A DNA stretch of 64,000 nt, from positions 868,001 to 932,000 of the forward strand of contig JABWDB010000008.1 of assembly GCA_019614645.1 (NCBI GenBank). The letters run 5' to 3'. This DNA comes from Stratiolaelaps scimitus (lineage: Eukaryota; Arthropoda; Arachnida; Mesostigmata; Laelapidae). The translations under genes were made by a program, and so were the position numbers. Position 1 is the first letter of the stretch. Each line of letters opens with the position of its first letter. Below are positions 49,417-61,151 of this stretch, piece by piece. The notes under the pieces were generated by a model. The model did no database searches and had not been told where the DNA came from. It saw only the letters and a list, made by a program, of their open reading frames with translations.

Positions 49417-51544
49417 CTACAAGTTAGGGTTAGCGACATTAGCGACCACAACCGTAACCAGACATAATACAACGATATTTGAAAAATACGATTTTTACAA
49501 ATGGAAAATGTTTGCAGTCATTAGCACCAAGCACAACCGAAATGAACATTTCGCACAGCTTCTTCTATTGAATATCTATTCTCAGCAGGGGGAATCTGCA
49601 TAGCTGTTTTATTTTTTTGAGGGAAATACAAAATCAGTATGGATTACGCATATCCAAAACGAACACAAGCATTTACCTCGTGGCTGAGTAAGCCGTCTAC
49701 ACGCTTGGTTGAGGTGTCATACGTTCCGAAGCCAAATTAAAACACAATATCACTCGGAGCAATTACTGCGCAACTATAATTTACCCGGCTACTCACTCAG
49801 GGGGACCGAACACTTGAATAGCGCGCCTTGGCCAAAACTGACAGACTGTTAGGGAGGGGTGGGTTGATGATAGCCAGGTAATGAAATTTGGCAAATAGCG
49901 GAGGCCAAGGGCTTCTTCTCCTTCTCTAGAACCCCAAACTAAGAAAGTTTCTTGAAACGAACAACGTAAGTACGCCGATCAAAGCCAAAAAATCAAGAAT
50001 AGCAATAATGAGCTAATACGGCCGATATTGAACGACACGTTAGACTAATGCGTGTGATTCGCCTTTCCACCACACCGTGTTTCTGACGTCGAACGAGGTG
50101 CATAGATGCCTACCTGTTTGACGTCGCATAAATTCGTCATTTCCGTAACAGGTACTGTCGTTCATGATCTCGAACAGCGAGTCCTCAAGGTCCTGCTCGG
50201 ATTTAATGTTCTTTTCAACCGCCTGCTGGAATAGTCTCTTTCCCGCATCGACTTTTGGCCAATTTCGGGGTAAAATGCTGTTTCCAAAAGCATAGTAACC
50301 TATCACAGAATATGAGACGTCATGAGAAACGGTGATTATGAACGGAACCTGTGACCTCAACAACGCCATGTGCATCTTCCGAGGAAATATCATATTGTAG
50401 TTTTGAAACTTTGTCACGACAGAGAATGAGAACAAATTGAGAAACTAACGAATCCTAGTGGACAACGAACTGTGCTTTGATCCCATGGGCCGAGCATGAT
50501 TCTTTTCTATTTGATAGCCTCTGAGACACGTCTTTGTGGATTGCTCCGTCCATTCATTAATTTACTGTACACCATCGGCCGTAGATTTAGATTGGCAAAA
50601 ACACGCAGCAACGCATAAATAGGAGAGAATGTTACCTCCGGAACCGTAGAACCTCGGTTAGTGTCCCATGTGCTCGTGTACGTTTCCGACCACACCGTAC
50701 TATATAATGAATTAAAGACAACCACACAATGACGATTGCAACTGACCTTTGTCAATCGATTGTACGCCCAGTTGAGATTTGTTGCACATAAAGGCGCCCT
50801 TGCCATTCTTTAGGTCAACACAGACGATAGTGAAGCCGTTGAACTCCTCCCGACTGTCGTACAATGACTGCAAATAGAAAAGCGTACAGTAACGGTACAC
50901 GAACGAGTTCCTATTAGATTAATTCCCTTTCAAATGTCTGCCGGAAATAGGAGAACATCTCTACTGTGTTGAAACGTTACTCACCTGGACATATTTGTCT
51001 GGAGATGGTTGATTCATTTCTTTAAGAAAATCAACCACCAAGAAACCTCGGCCGCGTTTGTTAGCTTGAAGCTCTTTGTCCTTCTGAAGAACGTTGAGCA
51101 GAGAAGCAAAACGGCCGTTTCGGTGGAAGGCCAACCAAGTGCCACCCTCCCGACCTGGCTCTAGGTCCATACCTATAAAAACAAAATGCAGCAGTGACCA
51201 CCAGTGGTCGTCACGTTAACGACGGACAAACATTCTTGGCGTACGAACAACGTACACGATACAATACGATAGCCCCCCCCCTACCTATAATGGACACACA
51301 TAGAAAATAACGCCCATTCTTGTATGTTCGCTATCTTTCAATTTCTACACCATTGTCACATGTGCAATAAGGAAGATCGGCCATGAATCGTGAACTAACC
51401 TCCAATAACATCTTGGTCCTTCTTCCAGAACTGTGCGTGCGCCGTTGGTCGCGTGAACAGCTCATCTCGGATGCTCAACAGAATGAGCTTGTAGCCGGAC
51501 GGCGAGCACTCGTCCGGGTTCATGTAGAATATCAACACGCACAT
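49232..51544 (-). CDS. TANGO2: TANGO2 family protein (NRDE superfamily), complete, 5 coding exons
   Basis: Transport and Golgi organization 2 homologue. The family is reported in heme trafficking and in mitochondrial and lipid homeostasis, and early screens linked it to Golgi organisation; the exact biochemistry is unsettled. Joined exons are 51544-51400, 51172-50985, 50867-50747, 50299-50114 and 49416-49232 (145, 188, 121, 186 and 185 nt, total 825), giving 274 residues and a TGA stop. The human protein is about 276. All introns (227, 117, 447, 697 nt) are GT-AG and keep frame. Visible hallmarks are Cys2 after the initiator, the IRDE stretch at residues 25-28 (NRDE in the family) followed by LFTRP, GREGGTWL in exon 2, FNGFTIVCVDL in exon 3, YYAFGNSIL in exon 4 and YGSRTHTVVLI in exon 5. 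The Met at 51544 is chosen because the upstream frame has no ATG before an in-frame TAG. On the minus strand ATTAAA occurs at 48871-48876 and AATAAA at 48590-48595. The Asn-to-Ile change is the one unusual residue. Confidence 0.95.
50114..50299 (-). CDS. TANGO2: TANGO2 coding exon 4 (residues 152-213)
   Basis: The acceptor is GATAG|GT. It encodes GYYAFGNSILPRNWPKV followed by a charged helical region (KRLFQQAVEKN). It ends ...MRRQT plus one base before GTAGGC. Confidence 0.92.
50747..50867 (-). CDS. TANGO2: TANGO2 coding exon 3 (residues 112-151)
   Basis: The acceptor is TTTGCAG|TCA. It encodes SLYDSREEFNGFTIVCVDL and a following loop. The donor is AAAG|GTCAGT and the exon ends in phase 1. 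Confidence 0.92.
50985..51172 (-). CDS. TANGO2: TANGO2 coding exon 2 (residues 49-111)
   Basis: The acceptor is TATAG|GT. The exon completes a Gly codon and reads GMDLEPGREGGTWLAF, the family GGTWL core. It ends with a whole Gln codon at CCAG|GTGAGT, a near-consensus donor (phase 0). Confidence 0.93.
51400..51544 (-). CDS. TANGO2: TANGO2 coding exon 1 (residues 1-48, phase 1 end)
   Basis: Begins MCVLIFYMNP, with a Cys at position 2 as in other family members. It includes the LILLSIRDELFTRP core and ends ...DVIG plus one base. The donor reads GGAG|GTTAGT on the minus strand. Confidence 0.93.
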
Positions 51545-54500
51545 GTCGACGTCGTGTTTGTGTAACTCCGCGAAAAACGATCTGGCCCCCGACGCTCCCT
51601 CACCGAGGAGCACAATCTCGCCAACAAACTGGGGCTATGCCGCGGGATTGCCGAGCTTCGACGTTTGTCGTTGTCTCTGTTGTTCACCTTCGGGTTCAGC
51701 GGTGCGGCTGCAACTAAGACAACCAAGCACTGTCAATGATATGCAAGTATGCGTCTAATCGACCAGAGGAGATGGGCAGCGGATAAAATTATGAAGAAAG
51801 AGATGTATTTGCGAGAAACACCGATAGATAACGGCAGCGTAAGCACACTCCACTTAACACCGGAGTGTAATCGAAACAGTTGGCAATTCTCCCCTCGCAC
51901 GAGTCCACCCATATGTAGTTGCTCGCTCGCAGAATGTCAGCAAGTTCGTTTGGTCTTTTGCAGTGATTAGAGTCACTCATTGGATGCATACGAACCGCTA
52001 TGCTACATAGGTAGAGTCATAGAGGTGAGGGAGGTGAACTCACCATTATTTCGATTTCATAGATTGCTCAGTGAGGATATAAACGACACATTAACAGAAT
52101 AACTAACAAGGATTGCTGGTACCCATGGAAAATGCCTATAGGGATCCACCATTGACTGGGCGGATTGATAAGACCTACTGCATACTTTACGGTACGTTCA
52201 GTAGTCTCTGTCGGATATCACCTTAGGGAGATTAGAATTTATTTTCGGTGTGGAAACGTTGACCTGTCACAGAGCACCGACTTGTACCAGAAACGGATAA
52301 TGTTTCGGTGGCTAAGTGTGGCTACAGTCATCTATATCCAGTGCAAAGTTTAAAACACAACGAAACAATGAGGCATACGGGTAGTTGAACAACCGAATTA
52401 ATCATAGGAAATGACGGAGGAGAGAGTACATTGTGATTTTTGGCTTAACTGGCCATCACCCTATTTAAGGGGGGGTCACAGAGCTTCCCAGAATGGTAAC
52501 TGTATGAAGTGATCTAGTGATTGGCTTGCATTATGCCAACTGAATTGTCAGTGAGATATCCTCGATTTGTGCGATATAACCAGCCATTTATTTGCTAGTT
52601 TATGAACGCCATCAGATTCGCATGAACTTTAGCCAAACTCAACATATAGGAGAGCTTAAGCATTGTAAAAATTGCAGCTCCTTCAATAAACCAATAAACC
52701 TTTACCTTACCAATAAGCTCGACACGGAAATCTAGAACAGGACTAGATCTTTTACCCGACTACTATTTTACTCAACCACCTGTAAATCCCACTGCCAATG
52801 ATATCAATAGTCATCCATGAGCTTAAAGCTACTACTCTTGACTACTCAATAAAACAATATCAGATAAGGAATCAGCAACTGAGCTTTAGCTACACTCCAC
52901 GACGACTCACACAATATCCATCCAGCTATCGCACTTATGTGCTCAACAGGTGACGCTAGTTAGTCTACAAGAAGATGACATGTATGCTCAAAGAACATAT
53001 TGCAGACATATTCCCCCAAATTATCACGGACAATGCGAGTGCTGGAGACCTGCCGCGGTCGCTCTGGGACGATACCGTTCAACGTTTTGTTTTTTTTGTT
53101 CCGTCCTCATTTATGAGTCCGTTTCATCCAGTAGCCAGCTTAGTCGAGCAGATAGAGAAGCGATCGACAATCGACCAATATTCGACCGATTGAATCGCTC
53201 ATTGAAACGGCCACTCGGTGGCATAATCGCTCTAGGAGACGTCACCGTCTGCCATTTGGGGCACGAGGACGCGGATCGGCCTGTAGACACCGCATGCGTT
53301 ATCTCTACGCGACAACTATTTTCAACTCTCAGCCTCCTGTAGGCCATTCAACTGATGAACGATAGCGATAGTTGAAACGGCCGAGTCCGGGGGTGACGGC
53401 TCTGGCAGCAGCAGCAGCAGCAATGACAATGTAACGATACTACAAGCTGTCGAAAGCAGTCCGTCGGGCAGGCCATCTCTGATAAAAGATCACAACGAAA
53501 TCGAAAGAATAGGATAGCACCACGTAGTAGCTTAACGGTAACAGTATTTGTGTTAAATCCAGGTGGTAAATTGCAGAGACTTTCTGTTAGACGGTGGATG
53601 TGGCTACCTCGGCCAAGTTACTCATCAAAATGTTCAGCAGTCAATATGTTCATTCAGGGGTAAACAGCTACTCGATGCATAGGCGACCTGGTCCAATTTG
53701 TGAGCTTATATCATCGTATTCAATCTTATTTCACAAACAAGATCAATATTACGTGGATTCGCTTTACAGAGAACAATAGCTCAAGTTGCCTGCTGAGGTT
53801 TTTGTGATGTCATCAGGAAGTCGAATGCAAGACACCAATACGCACCGAGCGGTTTATGAGACCACTCACCCTAGCGTCGCACAACGAGCATGTCCAAGTG
53901 AAAGCGGTTTTAGCGGTACACTTGAAAGAAGCCTTTCCTGTAAAGGGATGACTCTCTATTCGACGCAGCATATTACGGTCTAGTTAAACACACAACATAC
54001 AATTACGATATTTCCTATTGTATCAGTTCGGGAAGAAAAGTCAATCACAGTATTCGATACAGCCGATACACTGAACGGAGGATTGCGAATTTGTCTCATA
54101 ATAGCGATAGAAATTCTCTCTCTCTCATGCCATTTCGACCATGGTAGCAGATGTTATTAGGTGGCATAAGTCACCGAGGTTCAGTTGACTCGCAGGTTCA
54201 GAAACACGCTTCGTGAAAAACAATAGCCGATGTCTAACACACGCACACACACACACAGACACACAGCAGAGTGATAATGATAAGCATTATCAAGTTCGTA
54301 GACTTTCCGTTCAGCATATCACGCACGTAATTCTAGCCACGGAGACGATACACCGGCTGCCTCTTGGCCACTCTGTCTAGATGAGCATTTTTCAAAAAAA
54401 TACCACTGTTGCCGACCATTGTGTCGTCAGTCGCGATAGCGACTGCTGCGATATATACGATAGATGAGCGTACGCCGTAACTACTGGACACTGCGCTAGA

Positions 54501-57500
54501 GACAGTGCGCTTGCGAGGCAAACTCAAGCCTTGCACTAATCTGCGGAAATGTAGATTTGACCTGTAATGAAAGTTGGCAACAGGGATTCACGAGGGTGGA
54601 GTTAAGGTCAGACTTGGATCCGAGGCGTGAGCGAAGATCGCAATGAAGACGCAACAGCCTAAACGACGTAGTGTTACTAAAATAAAGGAGCATTTTTTCC
54701 AGCTGACCCACAGCCTTAAACATTTAACGTCGACGGTACAACTGCTTTCGGCCACTCGACGGTTACTGTTACTGCCACTATTATTTTTCACGTTTGGTCT
54801 ATCTTCCGATTTTCTTTATGCCCAGTTGCCAAGTAGCGACATACTACACAGATGCGCATACAACGATACATCTTCAGTTTAGGCAGCTGCCCATATGATG
54901 CCGGTACCCATAGAAATACCGGTAGCCTAACACGGCTGCCGCATTAGTGCCGCTGACACCCCTCTGCCCCTCACAGTCACTGGGTGGCGACAGCTCGTAC
55001 CGAGTTTCGTAATGTCATCACTTACCTACAACCGACGCGGAAAGCGTTGGATTGTAATGGATGCGTGAATACGGGCACGTCGAGCACAGTCGAAATACTA
55101 TCATTCAACCAAATCGTTCACTGGTAGGGAGACGCACCCTCGTCCAGACCACCGCCGGATACGCGCCAGCGCGATCCGTCGACGGGTCAACGGTACAACG
55201 CTACTACACTCGCTCACTCACCGATCCACTGCAGATGTCTTTCGCGGAGGCACTGTCAATCTCAAGACGAACGTTCCTAGGCGACCCCTAACCACATGGC
55301 ACAGAATAACGCTCGGGTAACAAATAACTAAGGAAGGATCCCTGCCACCAGAAGCATGAAGCATGAAGAAGCAGCTGATACACAGATAGGCCAGCACGGC
55401 TGACCGGAGCCTGCCCAACGACGCGAATTACGTCCGAGTCTCAACTAGCGCTAACGGCCTGCGGTTCCGGTGACGTCGCAGATTCCTGGTAAACATCACC
55501 GAGACGTCACCATTAACATATATACAATATAGCCACTGCTGCAACTGCTGCCACTGCCGCCTCCGCAACTGTTGTTCTCGGTGCCTTTGTCACTCTTGTT
55601 CTTGATATTATTATTATTATTATTGTTGTTGTTGCTTTGTGCTCTGTGTTGATATTTGTGTCTGAGTGGTGAGTGCAGGTGTGTCGGACTCTCTCTCTCG
55701 CTCTCTTCTCCTCTGTTTTCTCAGCGGCCTTTCCGTCTCTCAAGCTACGACTACTACCACTACTACAACGACCACTACTACTCTGTGCCCGCCAAATGGT
55801 AACAACACTCCCCTAACAAATCGTCTGTCGATTGCGAGACCACAAAGGGACTGAGAGCTGTTCAGTCTTTTTAAACCGTGTTCACCGCTTTACCCCTAGC
55901 GGTGGCGGTACCCACCGTTGAGAGTTGCGGACCACAGACTCAGCTGAGACGGATGGAGATCGGCAGGACGGCGGGCAGCAGGGCGCGCGATCGGCCCAAA
56001 ACATGAATGCCGGCCAACAGCGCCCTCTGGGTGATCTCGGTAGAGGCTGCGGCTCTCTGCGACCGCTATATCAGTAAGTCGTATAGCAGCAACATATCTT
56101 CAACGAGCAGCAGCGACGGCTCGAGACGACGCGAGCATGTTGAACACACTGCGCCGGGCGGCATCGAAACAAAAACGCTGCCTCATTGCCCGCTACCCTG
56201 CGCTCCACTTGCACCCGTTGGCCTTCTCCTATCAGACTTTTCCGGCACCCACATATCTCGGTGTGGCGATATTACCACGAGAGAGATATCGCAAGGCAAA
56301 ATCCACACCTCTAACAAACACATCAGGGAGGCGGCAGGGCAGGGTTTTGAAACGGCTATATTATTCAACTCGTCTATTGATCCAAACTGTGTCCTTAAGT
56401 GCCCCCGATCATGGTGCTATAGGCGACCCCACAACACGACCGAGTAGGAAATAACAGGTTATACTGCTGGTTCCCTTCTGGTTACGGCTGTACGACGATC
56501 GAGCTAGATAGCTGCCAAACACTCACGGCTAAAGGTTGCTATTAGTAGTATACCATATACACCAGCCGATGTTAATAGCATTTCGATTTTGACCCTGTAA
56601 AAGCTTTACAATTTATTGACTACCACAGCTTTGGCTCAGTTTCACCTTGACGATACGCGTGCGACACTGATGTACCCGTATTTCGTTGCGAAACTACGAC
56701 TTTCAACGAGGAGATAACTCCGAAGTTATTTTTTTGTTTGTTTCGTGAAATTACATTTTGACGTTAGCGTAGGTGTCATGACGTTGTAGGTGGCCTGATC
56801 AATACAATATTGTAATATGTTGTGATGCAATGAGTGTGTGGGACATCGGTGGCAGTCGGAAAGGCCACATCGAGGCCGGTTCCTTGTTCTGAAAACTAGC
56901 GCAGAGCCGGCCCGGAACATGCCGCCATGCGCAAATGTAGAGTATCAGCAAATAAATAGTTCTATTTGGCATTATCATGACAGCATGTTTAATGAATCAT
57001 CAATTAGACTGATGGTACATTGTTAGATCTATTTCGATCTCCTTGTTGATTCCAATCTCGTTGTTGTTGTTTGTTTCTTATGTGACGTTCGCTCTGCGAA
57101 ATAACTCAGCATTGTTCTTCTTGTGTTTAACTACTGGTGCTACTCGAAAACGAATACGTCGGTAGCACCAATTAAAATTTAATAATAATATGACCCTACA
57201 AGCGACAGTCTTACTGGAACAGTTCGATGGTATGTCTTCGATGATTGGTACTTATGGATCCACTTAATTTTCTGTTAACCAGCTCTGTTAGATCGAAACA
57301 AATCCACCGCCGTCCCTCCGAGCCTATAAATAAGCTCAATATGCCGGCCATATTTTAGGACGAAAAGCGTAAAAACACATACTGAACCGTCCGATCTAGC
57401 TCAGTAACAATTTAATTATAGAACTTACATTGCTCTTATTGCCCACGGAACTTGTCCTGTTTGGGCTATTCTCTTAATTTTCGAAAGGTTTGATTTCTTT

Positions 57501-57690
57501 TTGTATGTATTAGGGTAGATCTCGAACACATATCTCTAGCACCATGTTGAATTTGATTTACTATTGGCTGTATCTGGTGGTACTGGTATTCCGCAAGATC
57601 CTATGAAGCAACGTGGCTCTGATTGAGTAGAAGATCACGAAACACTGATTGACTCATATCCTATGGGTAATTGTTTTCTTAGCTGCCCAT
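51545..57690. other. TANGO2 upstream flank and intergenic DNA
   Basis: No TATA box is obvious upstream of TANGO2. Further on are a SINE-like fragment, CAG repeats at 53407-53424, (CA)n at 54240-54262, ATT/GTT triplets at 55606-55636 and ACT triplets at 55746-55782. Plus frames at 52950-53342 and 56007-56447 are unrecognised and may be chance. Confidence 0.4.
54691..54738 (-). mobile_element. SINE-like element, 3' fragment
   Basis: Minus strand CGTCGACGTTAAATGTTTAA, then GGCTGTGGGTCAGCTGG, then an A-rich tail. It matches the last third of the family and is truncated at the 5' end. Confidence 0.5.
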
Positions 57691-57928
57691 GTATTTAAAC
57701 AATCATGTCATTCGTGAGCAATCATGGTAATAAGCATAGATGGTGCCGCGCTGTCTTTAATCCTAATGTTTATTGCCCCCGCCCTCACTGTTGACGAAGC
57801 CATGTCTCTCTACTTGCGAAGAGGGATATTTTCTGCTCAAGGCAATCCTTACGATTGCGAGCGCCGTGTCATGGCAAATATAAGATTGGGCGTTTCGGAT
57901 GAAACCATGCTTTTGTTGCCTGATTTAG

Positions 57929-57951
57929 CACTCCGGACACATTATTCGAAT
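57929..57951 (+). other. Putative 5'UTR start of exon after splice acceptor
   Basis: The sequence TTTTGTTGCCTGATTTAG ends at 57928, with a good pyrimidine tract and AG. The following 23 nt lead directly to the preferred ATG at 57952. The upstream donor and promoter were not identified. TATTTAAA at about 57691 is a TATA-like site that could instead serve the longer frame. Confidence 0.35.
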
Positions 57952-58260
57952 ATGAATCTGCGGGTGGTTCACGCGATGAGCGCAATGTGCTTGATTGTGT
58001 CTGCTGTTCTCGCCTTTGACTACGAAGTATCGGAAAGTACCAGCGGGGAACGAGTCTCACCGGATGATGCAGAAGATATGAGAGGAAGCTTCGATACATC
58101 AAGCAACGAAGAACCTAGACGAGTGTCTGACCGCTCGAGTGCAAGTTATACGTCGAGCAGCGATTATACCAGGGAAGCCTCATCTGAAAGTATTAGCTCT
58201 ACCGAAGAGTCGGACGAAGAGATGTTATCCAGCTTCGAGCGCCTCATCGAAAAAGTGTAA
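57952..58260 (+). CDS. Secreted acidic Ser/Glu-rich protein, 102 aa
   Basis: I do not recognise the family. The N-terminus is a textbook signal peptide: basic start MNLRVVH, hydrophobic core AMSAMCLIVSAVLA (residues 8-21), likely cleavage before FDYEV. The 81-residue mature region has 22 Ser, 22 Asp/Glu, 8 Arg/Lys and no Cys, so it is probably disordered and strongly acidic. It carries six S-x-E sites (Ser 31, 51, 77, 83, 87, 94), the consensus of secretory-pathway Fam20C-type kinases. This suggests, without proof, a secreted phosphoprotein or calcium-binding extracellular protein. The Met at 57952 is preferred because a strong pyrimidine-rich splice acceptor (CTGATTTAG|CACTCC) lies 23 nt upstream at 57927-57928, consistent with a 5'UTR intron. 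The frame is open further back to an ATG at 57724 (178 aa), which would bury the signal sequence. The nearest canonical AATAAA is at 58961-58966, with ATTAAA at 58868-58873. Confidence 0.7.
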   Translation: MNLRVVHAMSAMCLIVSAVLAFDYEVSESTSGERVSPDDAEDMRGSFDTSSNEEPRRVSDRSSASYTSSSDYTREASSESISSTEESDEEMLSSFERLIEKV

Positions 58261-58936
58261 ATCGCCTATCAAACGATACCCCATATTACTTGACCTTGGT
58301 GATCAACTTGACCTTGCTAACACGAAACATACTGGAAAAGATAATGGATAGATGAACATGCTGCATTTGCAACCTTCATAGGGGTGCGGTACGGTTCACG
58401 CCAAGCGAGCGTACGTATAAGGGTTAGCATAACGGACACCAAATCAGAGACGGCCTAATCCGTATATCGAGCAAATCATTGGCTGTCTTGCCGCGCCAGT
58501 GAAAGTAGAAGCGCCAAGAACTTGCCTCATGCTGGATAGAAATGCTGAGAATTAGACAATAGTGATACAAGTCTCATCATTATAATTGTATGTATAATTG
58601 GCATAATTATAATTGTATGTTCCCATCATTTGTGGTCTATCTGAATCGTTACAGTCGAAGAATCGCCGCTTATTCATTGCAGTGAGATTCGATCACATAG
58701 AGTAGAGTTATGCAACACCCATAGACTAGTTGAAATCTAATCGGCACGTGTTAGGAAATAGTTATGCTTAAATATTGGTCAGTGTACTTATATTATTTGT
58801 GTAATACATTGATGTTCAATTCAATTACACAGCGTACAGGTTAAATCGATGTACGAGGACTGTTTGAATTAAATTGAAGGAATCGACAGCTATACTGAAT
58901 TCAAATTATTGAACAAATCACATAATTTTTCTAAGC

Positions 58937-59010
58937 TTCATTGCTGTTAATTGTTAGCTAAATAAATGATTTGTTCATTGCTGTAAATTGTTAACTAAAC
59001 CGAATGAGTT
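58937..59010. repeat. Imperfect 37-bp tandem duplication
   Basis: TTCATTGCTGTTAATTGTTA is repeated 37 bp later as TTCATTGCTGTAAATTGTTA, with similar following bases. The first unit holds the AATAAA at 58961 that could end the secreted-protein transcript. Confidence 0.7.
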
Positions 59011-60456
59011 GTTCCTAGCGATTTATTGTTTTTATTTCTATACGTCATTTATGTAAGTCAAGGCCGTAATTTATAATGAACTTAATGCAGCTGAATTAGG
59101 TTTTCGCTTAAGAAATTGTGATCACCCCGGTCAACGGTCTTCAAAAAAGCTCCCAATAAATGCAGTCGAATATTTCTCAGTAGTTGCGAAATGATGCCGA
59201 GTTCTGACTCAAGCTGTCACTACCGGTGCGGCTCTCCCATCGTCTCTCCCTTCGCGGACCCGTCCATAATAGTATGAATTATACAATGTGATGCTATATG
59301 AGGTCACAGTGAGATCAACTGAAGCTCTCTCGAGCGGTAGACCTTTGAGCTACGGGACGATAGGTGTCCATAGGCGCCTTAGCATGCGACGTCTGTACAC
59401 TGGCGCAATAATAGATTCAGTTGACTTATTTGCTTGTTGAGCGGCTAAAGGTAGAGATGTTCATTTATTTATTAAAGGAACTGCAATCTTTACATTGCTT
59501 AAGTTCTCTTATATACGTCACGGGATAGCACCATCCCTGATATGTTGCCGATGAAATGCTCAAGGTATATATATATACTACGACATTTATTAAAATTCAT
59601 TATTTATATTTCCACATTAAGACGAGCGCTTTGACATCACAGGTGGGCAGAAACGTTGTCTTGTTGGTGATAACTACCACAAACATGATGGAAACATGGA
59701 AGCTGCTGTTACTGACACCATTTTCATCGCAGCAGGCCAGACGAAACTAACTGTGTGTGTGTTTGTGTGCAGGAATTCTCCGGCATCTACCCCGACAGAC
59801 AGACTCTCTATATGCAACTAGAGTATGCGCAACAGGTCAAATCTATTATAACTGAACAACACGCATCAACAAAACTCAACGTTCCCAGAGGCGGCTTTCG
59901 TACGAGCATCGGATATACGATGTAGTGAACACTGGGGATTCCTCTCGCCTATCCTCTCAGTTCGACTTGTTCAATAGCTTATTGAGTGCAATGAAGAGCG
60001 TGGATGGAGATTTCATTCGTCTAGGCTAAGAATGGCACAGTTGGAGCAAATGCGTACGGGCTGCCGATAGCGAGAGAGAATCCCGTACAAATGGTCTTCA
60101 CACGTCGTCGAGGACGAAGCCCACAAAATAGATCTTCGTTTACTTCAGTTTTGGGTGAGTGAGCTCGGCGAGGGGGGGGGGGGCGGTGTCGATAAAGCGA
60201 GCCTCTCCAGTGGAACTCACTCAACATGGCCACCTACCTATCGTCTCTGTTTCGAGGTCTGCCCCTCGCACCGGGACCTCCTTCCGAGTGAAGGAGACAC
60301 CTCAACGGGCACAGTTCCTCTATGGCTTCACTCCCAAGGACCGAGACCAGAGGCAACGCTCATTGGAAGCACTGTTGAAAGCATAGGAATGCCTTTGTTG
60401 TTCGGTACCGAAACACTTCACCGCTTCGGCGCGGTCGTTCGGAGGACATCGATTAG
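59011..60456. other. No gene seen
   Basis: AT-rich then mixed. A tRNA 5'-half-like string on the minus strand (CGTCCCGTAGCTCAAAGG, about 59341-59358) has no matching 3' half. Confidence 0.4.
60172..60183. repeat. 12-G homopolymer
   Basis: An uninterrupted G run, rare in this window, upstream of the possible retroelement protease fragment. Confidence 0.9.
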
Positions 60457-60620
60457 ATCAATCTAGTAGACAGTGGTGCGATTTTACCCTGTGATATCTT
60501 TCTGTCTACAGGCAAAAATGATGGACACTGCTTTGGACCAGCAATCATTTCGCTGGCCTTAGCCAATACAAGGGATTCTAGAATATGGGTGTACGCCTAC
60601 TGTACGGGTTAGATCTTGGC
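60457..60620 (+). pseudogene. Possible fossil of Ty3/gypsy-type retroelement protease
   Basis: Directly after a stop, the frame reads INLVDSGAILP at 60457-60489. This matches the aspartic-protease active-site pattern of LTR-retroelement Pol proteins (LVDSGA/LVDTGA followed by a short strand ending in Pro). About 30 residues on, SLALANTRDSRIWVYAY resembles the family's flap-to-second-strand region (L-A-A-N-G...I...Y-G). The frame stops at 60610-60612, and LDLG (60609-60620) appears in the next frame, as expected after a frameshift. No LTRs, reverse transcriptase or integrase were seen nearby, so this is at most a decayed fragment. Confidence 0.3.
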
Positions 60621-61099
60621 AGTGCGTAGGTCGACGAAGGACTAGGGAAGCCGAAACATTGGACTGTATATAGATCATTTTATCTAAAAAGCAGCTCGCT
60701 GAAATAGGACAACCTTTTCTGAATTAATAATTTGGTGCTGAGTATCGAGAGAACATGGTGGTGCTGTGCTACACAGATTGTTATAGATGGTCTCTACACG
60801 TGAATACGTAGTCAATGTATAACGTCTCATTACGAACGTGAAATGAAACGCACGCACGCCTTTTTGCGCGAAGCCTGCTCATGAAAACGTCTGGGTTTAA
60901 TCACGGCATCAACGATAACCCTGAAGTTAATCTGAAATTTCACCTAACCACTCTGTGTGCATTATTTATGTCTTGAGTCATTGGCAGTGTGTTCAGTTCC
61001 GTTTTCTAAGTAATAACCAAAATTGACTGCTAGATCCGTCACATGGGGCAACAGCTGAGAATACGCTAAAATCGAGCTCACGTGTACAAGCGACATATT

Positions 61100-61151
<52 letters not shown>

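Noticed and set aside
57724..58260. 178-codon version of the secreted-protein frame from ATG 57724
   Set aside because: It would place the obvious signal peptide in mid-protein. A strong splice acceptor just before the inner ATG explains the upstream open DNA better. It remains possible, since its own start is also hydrophobic.
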